A stretch of 64,000 nucleotides of DNA from Streptococcus oralis subsp. dentisani (GTDB taxonomy: Bacteria > Bacillota > Bacilli > Lactobacillales > Streptococcaceae), in the NCBI RefSeq assembly GCF_007475365.1, contig NZ_CP034442.1:868001-932000 (forward strand). Reading direction: 5' to 3'. Below, piece by piece: positions 44,085-52,279 of this stretch. A program made the translations under genes and the position numbers. Position 1 is the first letter of the stretch; each line of letters begins with the position of its first letter. The notes beneath the pieces were generated by a model. It was not told where the DNA came from, did no database searches, and saw only the letters and a program-made list of their open reading frames with translations.

Positions 44085-47000
44085 GTGCTGGCTTCAGAAA
44101 TTCCCAAAATTTCACGAATTTCTGCCAGATTAAGACTCGCACGCGACTCCGTACCATCTAAAACTTGGGAAACCAAATGTTTCTTTTGTTCTTGAAGTTC
44201 TTGGATTTTCTCTTCAATGGTTCCCTTGGTAATCAAACGATAGACCTCGACCATCTGCTCCTGCCCCATGCGGTGGGCTCGTCCGATAGCCTGTGCTTCG
44301 ACAGCGGGATTCCACCAGAGGTCAACCAAAATAACCGTATCAGCTCCCGTTAGATTGAGACCAACACCACCCGCCTTCAGAGAGATGAGAAAGGTGTCTC
44401 TTTCTCCTTGATTAAAGGCCTTGGTCATCTCTTGTCTGTCTTGAGCAGGAGTTGAGCCTGTAATTTTAAAAGAAGTCAAGCCCAAGTCTGGGAGTTCTTG
44501 CTCGATTTTTTCCAACATCCCTTTGAACTGGGAGAAAATCAAGACTCGATGCCCACCAGCAGCCACTTGTAGCAATAAATCTCGGAGACTATCCAATTTA
44601 CCACTAGCTCCTTGGTAATCGTCCATAAAGAGTGCTGGAGTATCGCAGATTTGGCGCAATCGCATGAGACCAGATAAGATTTCTACCCGACTTCTCTGGA
44701 ATTCTTTATCTGTCACTTGAGCTAGGCGGTCTCGCATCTGTTGCAACTGGGCCAGATAAATGGCCTTCTGCTGGTCTTCCAGTTCGTTTTTATAGACGAC
44801 TTCAATCAAATCAGGCAGTTCTGTTAGAACTTCTTCTTTCTTACGTCTCATGACGAAGGGCTTAATAAACTGCGCCACTCGCTCAGCTGGTAATTTCATA
44901 AACTCTTTCTTGTTCGGCAAGAGCCCTGGAAGTACAATTTGAAAGATAGACCACAACTCTCCTAGATGGTTTTCTATGGGCGTACCTGACAATGCAAAGA
45001 CTGCTGGCACCACAAACTGGCGCAAACTCTGAGCAATCTTGGTTTGAGCATTTTTCATGACCTGGGCTTCATCTAAAAAGAGAAAATCAAAGGACATCTC
45101 TTGATAAAGCTCGCTGTCTTGACGAAAGGTGGCATAGCTAGTCACATAGATTTGGTGATTTTCAGAAAGAATCGCTTCTCGATTCGCTTTCAAACCATGA
45201 ACGACAGCCACATCCAACTGTGGGGCAAATTTCCTGAATTCATCTGCCCAGTTGTAGATTAAACCTGACGGCGCTAAAATCAAGACCCGACTATCTTCTG
45301 TCACCTGACTAGTCAAAAAAGCGATGGTTTGCAGTGTTTTTCCCAGTCCCATATCATCTGCTAGGATGCCACCAAAGCCATAGCGGTAAAGCATCTGAAG
45401 CCAACGGACTCCCTTTTCTTGATAGTCTCTCAAACTCGCCTGCACCTGTATATCTCCCAAAGGAAAGTCCTCTGGATGAGTCAAATCATGAGCTAAATGC
45501 TGAAATTCCTCTGTGAAGGAGATCCTGTCTCGACCTTCAAAAAGCTGAGAAAGGCTATAAGCCAGAGATTTCCGAGCTTGAAAAGAACCATCTTTTAGCT
45601 CAACCCCCAGTTCCTGTAAATTTTGACGAATCTGCTTGGTTTCCTCATCAAAAAAGTACACTTGGTCAGAAGAACTGATATAGAAATCCTGATTGCTGGT
45701 CAGGGCTTTAAGAGCTTGATCAATCTCTTCTTGGGCAATCCCTTGGAAATCAAATTGGATTTCCAACAGTCCCCCCTTAGACTCGATCTGAACCTGAGGA
45801 GCTTGGACACTGTAGAGCTGATTTATCTCATCAGACAAGAAAACCTGACCCAACTTCTCAAAAGCAGGAATCGTATGTTGAAAGAAAGCATAAACCGATT
45901 CTGGTTTCAAAGCCTGTCTCCAAGACTGAAAATCAGCCTCAAAACCAGCCCCTAAACTAACTTGAAATATCTGGCTTTCTACGGCAGCATCGCTAGCGAA
46001 AGGTAATTCTTCCATCTGTTGATGACTAGTCACCTGAATATCTCCATAATCAAACTCGATATCCAAGCGGATACGACCATCCTCCTCCTTATTAAAGTAA
46101 AAGATTGGTGAAAACTGTCTAATTTGCAAACGCTCGGGAGCAGAAACCGTGCCCAGCTGCCCAAACAAAGACAGACAGGCGGCCAAACGGTCACGATCAC
46201 TGTTGTCAAACTGGAGGCATTTTCTCCCTCTTTCCTCCCGAGGGAGCTCCTTGAGTTCCTTCAAAAGAGTTATCTGATTAGGGGTCAAGAAATAAACATT
46301 TCCTTTACGAAAGAGAACCGCTCCCCCATAAAACACGTTGACTCGCTCACTTTCAGAAATCTCCATCTCAAAATAATCAGGATACTCCTGCACAGAAAAA
46401 GAGAAAAGGTTTGCTTCTGGATCTAAATCATGAAAGAGAAGATTTTCATAACTAATAATCTGGTGTTCAAAATGAAAATCTTCCAAGTTCATCAGCAACT
46501 CCACTCCCTGCTCAAAAAAGGTCAGAGGAAAAAAGAGGTGACGACCTTGATTGGGGAAAAAGAGATCTTGACTCAGTCCCTCCTCAATCAAGCCACATAA
46601 GAAAGTAAGAACATCTTGACTAGCTGTATCAAAAGCATTCCAAGACAAGTCATTCTCGTAGTGTTTCCCAATCATATATGGCTTTCGGTGGACTAAGACC
46701 TTCAAAAAGAGTGGAATATCACGGATGACGTAATATTTTTGACTCTCAAGCAAACCGATTCGGAGAGTCCAAAGGAGGCGATTGGTTCCAGCTTCCACCT
46801 GGCCTTGAGCCGACAAAGTGTAGATTTTCTCTCTCTTCTGAGGTTGGATACGCTCCAAAAAACTTCCACCAAAACTAACCTTGGTTTCAACTTCTTCTTG
46901 CTCTTCATATCCTTTTTCTAAGGCTTGTAAAATCACCTGGCCTTCTTCATCGTTCTTCAGATAATGCTCGAGCGCTGCGAGGTGAACACAGTAACCTCTT

Positions 47001-47176
47001 TTTTGGAAAAAATCACAAGCACAAAAAACAAGATCATCCTCTAAACTGTAGCGCAAGTCTTCTCCCGCCACACGTGTATAGAGTCGGTTCCCTTTTTCCT
47101 TGATGATCTCAATCTTGCCCGTCTCATAGAGGGTGATTCCCTCCATGCGCAACTTTCCTGGAATCAATTTAGCCAT
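44081..47176 (-). CDS. SWI2/SNF2-family helicase with SWIM zinc finger
   Basis: 1031 residues. A SWIM zinc finger near the N-terminus (CACDFFQKRGYCVHLAALEHYL, CxCx8CxH), a long middle region, then the Snf2 ATPase: motif I LADDMGLGKTLQ (about 605-616), motif II DEAQ, and the helicase C lobe with SLKAGGVGLNLTGAD and RAHRMGQ. It is a DNA translocase thought to remodel protein-DNA complexes or RNA polymerase (RapA-like). Extended -10 TGGTATAAT at 47212-47220. Not linked to a restriction or defence cluster here, and conserved in pneumococcus at the same place. Confidence 0.94.
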   Translation of the reverse strand: MAKLIPGKLRMEGITLYETGKIEIIKEKGNRLYTRVAGEDLRYSLEDDLVFCACDFFQKRGYCVHLAALEHYLKNDEEGQVILQALEKGYEEQEEVETKVSFGGSFLERIQPQKREKIYTLSAQGQVEAGTNRLLWTLRIGLLESQKYYVIRDIPLFLKVLVHRKPYMIGKHYENDLSWNAFDTASQDVLTFLCGLIEEGLSQDLFFPNQGRHLFFPLTFFEQGVELLMNLEDFHFEHQIISYENLLFHDLDPEANLFSFSVQEYPDYFEMEISESERVNVFYGGAVLFRKGNVYFLTPNQITLLKELKELPREERGRKCLQFDNSDRDRLAACLSLFGQLGTVSAPERLQIRQFSPIFYFNKEEDGRIRLDIEFDYGDIQVTSHQQMEELPFASDAAVESQIFQVSLGAGFEADFQSWRQALKPESVYAFFQHTIPAFEKLGQVFLSDEINQLYSVQAPQVQIESKGGLLEIQFDFQGIAQEEIDQALKALTSNQDFYISSSDQVYFFDEETKQIRQNLQELGVELKDGSFQARKSLAYSLSQLFEGRDRISFTEEFQHLAHDLTHPEDFPLGDIQVQASLRDYQEKGVRWLQMLYRYGFGGILADDMGLGKTLQTIAFLTSQVTEDSRVLILAPSGLIYNWADEFRKFAPQLDVAVVHGLKANREAILSENHQIYVTSYATFRQDSELYQEMSFDFLFLDEAQVMKNAQTKIAQSLRQFVVPAVFALSGTPIENHLGELWSIFQIVLPGLLPNKKEFMKLPAERVAQFIKPFVMRRKKEEVLTELPDLIEVVYKNELEDQQKAIYLAQLQQMRDRLAQVTDKEFQRSRVEILSGLMRLRQICDTPALFMDDYQGASGKLDSLRDLLLQVAAGGHRVLIFSQFKGMLEKIEQELPDLGLTSFKITGSTPAQDRQEMTKAFNQGERDTFLISLKAGGVGLNLTGADTVILVDLWWNPAVEAQAIGRAHRMGQEQMVEVYRLITKGTIEEKIQELQEQKKHLVSQVLDGTESRASLNLAEIREILGISEAST

Positions 47177-47230
47177 AATTTCCCCTTTATCTTATCTCTT
47201 CATTATACCACATTTTCCCTTATGAAAATA

Positions 47231-47261
47231 GCCTTCTAGGAAGACTTTTCTCCTAGAAGGC
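47231..47261 (-). terminator. Terminator after malY
   Basis: Perfect 11-base stem (gccttctagga / tcctagaaggc) with a 9-base loop; moderately T-rich tail on the minus strand. Confidence 0.8.
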
Positions 47262-47267
47262 TCGATT

Positions 47268-48434
47268 TTAAAGTGTATCAAAAGTGGTCACGATGCGTTG
47301 GCAAACCTCTTCCAGTACTGACTTCGGCATAGCTACATTGAGGCGGGCATGAAGAGTTCCCTCCTCTCCAAAGTCCAAACCTCGGTTCAAGATAACCTTG
47401 GCTTCATTCTTCAAAAGCTCTTGCAAGCGGTCATCCGTTAGATCATAGTCTGAAAAATCAAGCCAGATTAAGTAGGTACCTTGCGGTTTCATGACCTTAA
47501 TCTTAGTTTCGTTGCTCAAGACATCCACTACATAGTTAATGTGGTCCTCGATGACTTCTTTTAGCTCTCCTAACCAGTCCTTACCATAACGGTAGGCAGC
47601 TTCTGTCGCCAAATACCCCAAGCCTGAGATTTCATGTTGGTTATTGGTCAACTGGCGTTTTTGGAAAGCAACACGAAGCTTGGAATTTTCAATAATTGCA
47701 TAGGAATTCTTGGTCCCAGCAATATTAAAGGTCTTAGTGGCACTGCTCAAGATAAGGGCAAAGTCTTTAAAAGCAGGATCAATGGTATTAAAAGACTGGT
47801 GTTTGTGACCAAAGAGTGCCAAATCTTGGTGAATCTCATCTGAAACCAACAAAACACCGTGTTTTTGGCAGAGACGGCCAATCTTTTCTAACACTTCCTT
47901 TTCCCAAACACGTCCACCAGGATTGTGGGGATTGCAAAGGATATAAAGCTTCACATCCTCTTCCACCAATTCCTTCTCCAACTGGTCAAAGTCAATCTCA
48001 AACATCCCGTCCTTTTCCACCAAAGAATTGGTAATCAATCTGCGATTGTTGAGTTTGACACTGCGGGCAAAAGGTGGATAGACCGGTGTGTTAATCAGAA
48101 CAGCCTCTCCTTCTTTTGTAAAGGCTTGAATAGCTGTTGAAATAGCTGGTACCACTCCCTCGATAAATACGAGGGCATCCTTGTCAAAGTGATACTCGTG
48201 TTGACTGGCTTCCCATTCCTGAACCGATTCAATCAAAGCATCGCTAGCATAGGTATAGCCATAGACCAACTGATCTGCGTAGGCTTGTACAGCTTGTCGA
48301 ACCTCAGGCAAAACCACAAAGTCCATATCCGCTATCCAGGCTGGTAAAATTTCTCGATCAGCTTCCGCTTCTTTCCATTTATAGGTATGGTGCCCAAAAC
48401 GATTGGGCAGGCTTGTAAAATCATATTTTCCCAT
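47268..48434 (-). CDS. MalY/PatB-type C-S lyase (cystathionine beta-lyase)
   Basis: 388 residues from MGKYDFTSLPNRFGHHTYKW; an upstream ATG inside metB is rejected. It is a fold-type I PLP enzyme with LPAWIADMDF at the N-terminus, NPHNPGG, SDEIHQDL, and the PLP-lysine in SSATKTFNIAGTKNS. Enzymes of this type cleave cystathionine to homocysteine or cysteine to H2S; the pneumococcal equivalent is annotated as PatB. It follows metB by 7 bases and shares its MET-box promoter. Confidence 0.92.
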   Translation of the reverse strand: MGKYDFTSLPNRFGHHTYKWKEAEADREILPAWIADMDFVVLPEVRQAVQAYADQLVYGYTYASDALIESVQEWEASQHEYHFDKDALVFIEGVVPAISTAIQAFTKEGEAVLINTPVYPPFARSVKLNNRRLITNSLVEKDGMFEIDFDQLEKELVEEDVKLYILCNPHNPGGRVWEKEVLEKIGRLCQKHGVLLVSDEIHQDLALFGHKHQSFNTIDPAFKDFALILSSATKTFNIAGTKNSYAIIENSKLRVAFQKRQLTNNQHEISGLGYLATEAAYRYGKDWLGELKEVIEDHINYVVDVLSNETKIKVMKPQGTYLIWLDFSDYDLTDDRLQELLKNEAKVILNRGLDFGEEGTLHARLNVAMPKSVLEEVCQRIVTTFDTL

Positions 48435-48441
48435 ATCTGTC

Positions 48442-49536
48442 TTATCCTTCCAAGGCTTGGCGCAAGTCCGCAATCAAATCTCTAGCATCCTCAATCCCAA
48501 TAGACAAGCGCAGGAGGTCATCTGTTAAGCCATAAGAATGGCGCACTTCTGCTGGAATATCCGCATGGGTCTGCGTCGTTGGATAAGTAATGAGACTTTC
48601 TACCCCACCCAAACTTTCTGCAAAAGAGAAGACCTTGAGGCTGTTCAATATGTGAGGAATACGTTTCTCATCCACTACTTTAAAGGAAATCATACCCCCA
48701 CGTCCTGTATAGAGCACTTCCTTGACAGCAGGTGAAGCCTTCAAAAAGGCAACCACTTCTTGGGCATTGGCTGTAGAACGCTCCATACGAAGAGACAAGG
48801 TCTTAAGACCACGAATCAACTGATAACTATCAAACGGTGACAAGACCGCCCCTGTCGTATTAAGATTGTAGAATAGTTGTTCATATAGTTCTAAACTATT
48901 AGTCACAACTACCCCAGCTAAGACATCATTGTGCCCTGCAAGGTACTTGGTTGCCGAATGAAGGACAATATCCGCACCATCTTCGATTGGTCGTTGGTAA
49001 ATCGGACTGTAGAAGGTATTGTCTACGACTACTTTAGCACCCTTGTCATGAGCTAGTTTGGCTAGTTTTGCAATATCAAATTCCAACATCAAAGGATTGG
49101 TTGGCGTTTCGATGTAGAGAACATCCACATCATTTTCCAGCTCAGCAATCAACTCTGCTTCCGTATTGGCATAGGTAAAATGGAAACGGCCTTCTTGCTC
49201 CACTTGGTTGAACCAACGGAAAGAGCCCCCATAAAGGTCACGAACAGCCAATACTTTACTCCCTACTGGAAAGACACTAAAGGCCAGTACAATCGCAGCC
49301 ATACCTGAGCTTGTCGCTAGGGCATAATCTGCTGACTCAATAGCCGCCAAGACCTCCTCCGCCTTACTGCGAGTTGGATTTTTAGTACGCGTGTAGTCAA
49401 ATCCCGTAGATTGACCGAACTCTGGATGCTGATAAGTGGTTGAAAAATGAAGCGGTGTCACCAAGGCACCTGTCGCTTCATCTGACTTGATACCCGCCTG
49501 GGCCAGAATTGTGTTAATGTGTCGTTCTTTGCTCAT
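48442..49536 (-). CDS. metB: Cystathionine gamma-synthase / Cys-Met metabolism PLP enzyme
   Basis: 364 residues. Family motifs: YTRTKNPTRSKAEEVLAAIE, YGGSFRWF, DNTFYSPIYQRP, and the PLP-lysine in HSATKYLAGHNDVLAG. It joins O-acyl-homoserine with cysteine to cystathionine, which MalY then splits to homocysteine. First gene of a two-gene transsulfuration operon with an MtaR-type MET-box 76 bases upstream of the start. Confidence 0.93.
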   Translation of the reverse strand: MSKERHINTILAQAGIKSDEATGALVTPLHFSTTYQHPEFGQSTGFDYTRTKNPTRSKAEEVLAAIESADYALATSSGMAAIVLAFSVFPVGSKVLAVRDLYGGSFRWFNQVEQEGRFHFTYANTEAELIAELENDVDVLYIETPTNPLMLEFDIAKLAKLAHDKGAKVVVDNTFYSPIYQRPIEDGADIVLHSATKYLAGHNDVLAGVVVTNSLELYEQLFYNLNTTGAVLSPFDSYQLIRGLKTLSLRMERSTANAQEVVAFLKASPAVKEVLYTGRGGMISFKVVDEKRIPHILNSLKVFSFAESLGGVESLITYPTTQTHADIPAEVRHSYGLTDDLLRLSIGIEDARDLIADLRQALEG

Positions 49537-49562
49537 ACAATACCTCCAAATCTATAGTAACT

Positions 49563-49571
49563 ATTGTACCA
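49563..49571 (-). promoter_or_regulatory. Extended -10 promoter of metB-malY
   Basis: Minus strand TGGTACAAT (TACAAT at 49563-49568); ribosome binding site GGAGG follows before the ATG at 49536. Confidence 0.75.
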
Positions 49572-49612
49572 CTTATTTGCATCAAGTCATTTTCTTCTTT
49601 TCAAGAGCTAGT

Positions 49613-49629
49613 TATAGTTTCAAACTATA
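49613..49629. promoter_or_regulatory. MET-box (MtaR/MetR-type operator)
   Basis: TATAGTTTCAAACTATA, a perfect 17-bp palindrome matching the streptococcal MET-box recognised by the LysR-type methionine regulator. It lies about 45 bases upstream of the metB -10, the usual place for LysR activation. Confidence 0.9.
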
Positions 49630-49632
49630 CAA

Positions 49633-49662
49633 AAACGATAGTTTCCTAAGAAACTATCGTTT
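49633..49662 (-). terminator. Terminator after aliB
   Basis: Perfect 13-base stem (aaacgatagtttc / gaaactatcgttt), 4-base loop, TTTTT on the minus strand. It ends 4 bases from the MET-box. Confidence 0.92.
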
Positions 49663-49681
49663 ATCCTGTTGAATAGACTGG

Positions 49682-51640
49682 TTATTTAACGTGTTTTGCC
49701 AGTTCTTCTTGGGCTTTTTTATTTGATTCTTCTTTTTCTTTTAGCCATTTTTCTTTCGCTTTTTCATACTCATCAGCCGTTACAGTCTTATCTTGTAACT
49801 TGAGGTACTTGTATGATTCGACACCCTTATTTCCAGCTTGTGAGAATGGCGATGAGAATGGAACTGTCTTTCTTAAGGTCGGTGTTCCACCCTGAGAAAC
49901 GTTTGGAATTGCAAGGGCGCTATCAACGAGCCAAGCTTGAATTTCAGCATATTTTTCATAACGTTTTGCTGGTTCTTGCTCCTTGTTCGCTTCTTCTAGC
50001 ATTTGAGTGTAAGTATCCAGACCAACTGCCTTAGCCTTGTCATTGACCTCACCTGGTTCTAGACCAATGTTTTGCAACATACCACCGTTATTGACATTTA
50101 AGATATCAAGATAACTTGATGGATCCAAGTAGTCCGCACTCCAACCGCCATTATAGATATCAAAGTCTTTTTGAGCTGCAGTTTGAGCTAGGTAGCTAGA
50201 GTTGTCAAAGTCATCTGTTGATAGCTGTTGGATATCGATAACCACATTCTCAGCTCCTAGAACAGATTCGATGGATTGTTTCAAAGAACTTGCTTCAAGT
50301 ACACCTTTTTTAGCTGATTGGTCAACAGATACATCCAAGTGGATTGGGAATTGCACACCCTTAGCTTCCAATTCTTTCTTAGCTTCTGCAAATTTAGCCT
50401 TAGCCTTGTCAGGATTGTAGTATGGATCTTGCGCATCTGCAAAATTGATTCCTTGCCATTCTTGACCATAGTTGACCATCTTTTCTGAAACAACATCGCC
50501 AAAGTCTTTTCCGTTGATACTTACAAATGTTGGAGGTACAACCAAGTTACGAATAATCTTCGTTGCTCCGTCCTCCCCTTGAGATTGTGCTCCATAGGCT
50601 GTACGGTTATAAGCATAGTTGAAGGCTTGACGGAAGTTTTTATTCAGAACTGCTTCTTGGGTTGATTTCTTTTCGATATCTGATGTTTTAGACGTGAAAT
50701 TATAAGATTTTCTGTCCAAGTTGAAGTTCAAGTAATAAGAAGTTGCGTTTTGCATACTATAGATGATATTATCCTTGTTCTTCTCTTTAATGCCTTCAAA
50801 GCTTGAGCTATTTGGATAGAGACGCGCGTAGCTGTATACTCCTTCTACAAAGTTACGTGCTAGTGCATCTTGATCACTACCATCATAATAGGCCAATTTC
50901 ACATCATCCACAAAGACATTTTTTTCATCCCAGTAGTTGGGATTTTTCTTGAATTCGATAACAGATTTTGAAACAAAAGATTTCATTAAGAAAGGTCCAT
51001 TGTACAAAATACTAGAAGGGTCTACCTTACCAAAGTCATCCCCTTTTGATTTTAAGAAATCTGCATTGACAGGGAAGAGAATGGTTGAAGTTGTTTTAGA
51101 ATTCCAATAAGATTCTGGACGTGTCAAAGTGTACTGAACCGTTTGGTCGTCAATCGCCTTAACACCGACAGTTGAAAAGTCAGTTGTTTTCCCGTTGATA
51201 TAGTCATCCAAACCTGCTACCGAGTCTTGAACCAGGTACAAGGCTTCGGATTTTTTATCAGCAGCATATTTCAAACCTGTCACAAAGTCTTGGGCCGTTA
51301 CAGGGGCGTATTCTTCACCCTCATAAGTATACCATTTTGCATCCTTACGCAATTTGTAAGTATAGGTCAAACCGTCCTGAGAAACAGTCCAATCCTCTGC
51401 CAACGATGGAACATAGTTACCGTATTGGTCATTTTCCATCAACCCATCCACCAAATTGGTCACGATGTCATTGGTTGTTGCACGGTTTTCTGCAAGATAG
51501 TTCAAACTAGATGGATCACTAGAGTAAACATAATTGTATGTTTTAGATGAACTTGCTGAGTTCCCACATGCGCTTAGTAGGATACCCGCGCTTAACACGA
51601 CACTTGCCAGTGTCAGATACTTGGCCTTAGACTTTTTCAT
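49682..51640 (-). CDS. aliB: Oligopeptide-binding lipoprotein AliB-like
   Basis: 652 residues. Lipobox LLSAC (Cys25) and an SBP_bac_5 peptide-binding fold starting TYNYVYSSDPSSLNYLAENRATT. It ends with a Lys/Glu-rich helix (EKAKEKWLKEKEESNKKAQEELAKHVK), very close to pneumococcal AliB as I recall it. It supplies peptides to the Ami oligopeptide permease, whose membrane and ATPase subunits are encoded elsewhere, and in pneumococcus peptide sensing by Ali/Ami proteins affects competence. Monocistronic with consensus promoter and terminator. Confidence 0.94.
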   Translation of the reverse strand: MKKSKAKYLTLASVVLSAGILLSACGNSASSSKTYNYVYSSDPSSLNYLAENRATTNDIVTNLVDGLMENDQYGNYVPSLAEDWTVSQDGLTYTYKLRKDAKWYTYEGEEYAPVTAQDFVTGLKYAADKKSEALYLVQDSVAGLDDYINGKTTDFSTVGVKAIDDQTVQYTLTRPESYWNSKTTSTILFPVNADFLKSKGDDFGKVDPSSILYNGPFLMKSFVSKSVIEFKKNPNYWDEKNVFVDDVKLAYYDGSDQDALARNFVEGVYSYARLYPNSSSFEGIKEKNKDNIIYSMQNATSYYLNFNLDRKSYNFTSKTSDIEKKSTQEAVLNKNFRQAFNYAYNRTAYGAQSQGEDGATKIIRNLVVPPTFVSINGKDFGDVVSEKMVNYGQEWQGINFADAQDPYYNPDKAKAKFAEAKKELEAKGVQFPIHLDVSVDQSAKKGVLEASSLKQSIESVLGAENVVIDIQQLSTDDFDNSSYLAQTAAQKDFDIYNGGWSADYLDPSSYLDILNVNNGGMLQNIGLEPGEVNDKAKAVGLDTYTQMLEEANKEQEPAKRYEKYAEIQAWLVDSALAIPNVSQGGTPTLRKTVPFSSPFSQAGNKGVESYKYLKLQDKTVTADEYEKAKEKWLKEKEESNKKAQEELAKHVK

Positions 51641-51672
51641 TTCCAGAACCTCCTGTTTTAGATATTTGCCTT

Positions 51673-51701
51673 ATTATACAGCTTTAGTTTTATTTAGTCA
51701 A
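51673..51701 (-). promoter_or_regulatory. aliB promoter
   Basis: Minus strand: TTGACT (51696-51701), 17-base spacer, TATAAT (51673-51678); AGGAGG site before the ATG. Confidence 0.88.
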
Positions 51702-51964
51702 GTAATTCCTGTCACAAAAGGTCGAAATTATATTATTTTCTCTACAAATTTTAGAATTTTATCTATTTCGTTAGGTATATGCAATACGTAGTGTAATATT
51801 TTTACCTCTTATTCCTAAGTGCTTTAAAAGCTGTCTTGTAATTTGAATATTCTTTTTGACGGTGATTAATAAACAGTAAGACATCATTAAGTTCTTTGGA
51901 AGGTTTAGAAATGGAAATCCATCAAAAATAAAATTGATGGGCATCCACTCCTTTTCAGACGCTA

Positions 51965-52156
51965 TTTCAAACTTTTCTTAAATCTAAATCCTATATCAAT
52001 AATATCCTTGAATCCCTTCATTTCAATACTAAGTTGGAAGCAATCAGCAAGAATATAAGATATCTAGTATTTGATTTTCAAAAATTTAGAGTGATAATTC
52101 TCGTTACTTTGAATATTAGAAAAGAGAGAATCAATCTGACTCTCTCTCATGCTTAG
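51965..52156 (+). pseudogene. ISL3-family (IS1167-like) transposase C-terminal fragment
   Basis: An open 64-codon stretch with no start: FQTFLKSKSYINNILESLH, then FNTKLEAISKNIRYLVFDFQKFRVIILVTLNI (about 32 residues), then RKERINLTLSHA and a stop. It matches my memory of the ISL3 transposase tail (yS-N-KLEa-NK-IK-ikR-AFGfrNF-NFk-RI--aLNIkkE). The Asn-Gly/Ala and KRnAFG positions are mutated, so it is non-functional. The following CAGTTGACAAAGATCC (about 52174-52189) looks like a worn terminal inverted repeat. The rest of the 639-base gap (51790-51960) may hold further decayed IS sequence, but I cannot show it. Confidence 0.72.
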
Positions 52157-52192
52157 TTAGATGTCACTCTCCACAGTTGACAAAGATCCAAA

Positions 52193-52223
52193 AACCCCAG
52201 ATAGCCTTAGGCCATCTGGGGTT
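52193..52223 (-). terminator. Terminator after the serine-rich repeat protein gene
   Basis: Stem aaccccagat-a-gcc / ggcc-atctggggtt with a short loop and one mismatch, followed by TTTTTGG on the minus strand, about 57 bases past the stop. A second stem (ctaaaatga / tcattttag) lies at 52236-52265. Confidence 0.82.
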
Positions 52224-52279
52224 CTTGTTTTCATCGCTAAAATGATATCAACAATTTCATTTTAGTCGATTTTTGGGAC

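Noticed and set aside
44081..47176. Snf2 helicase as part of a phage-defence island
   Set aside because: It sits in a conserved housekeeping block (aliB-metB-malY-snf2-murC-mltG-greA) without nuclease, methylase or other defence partners.
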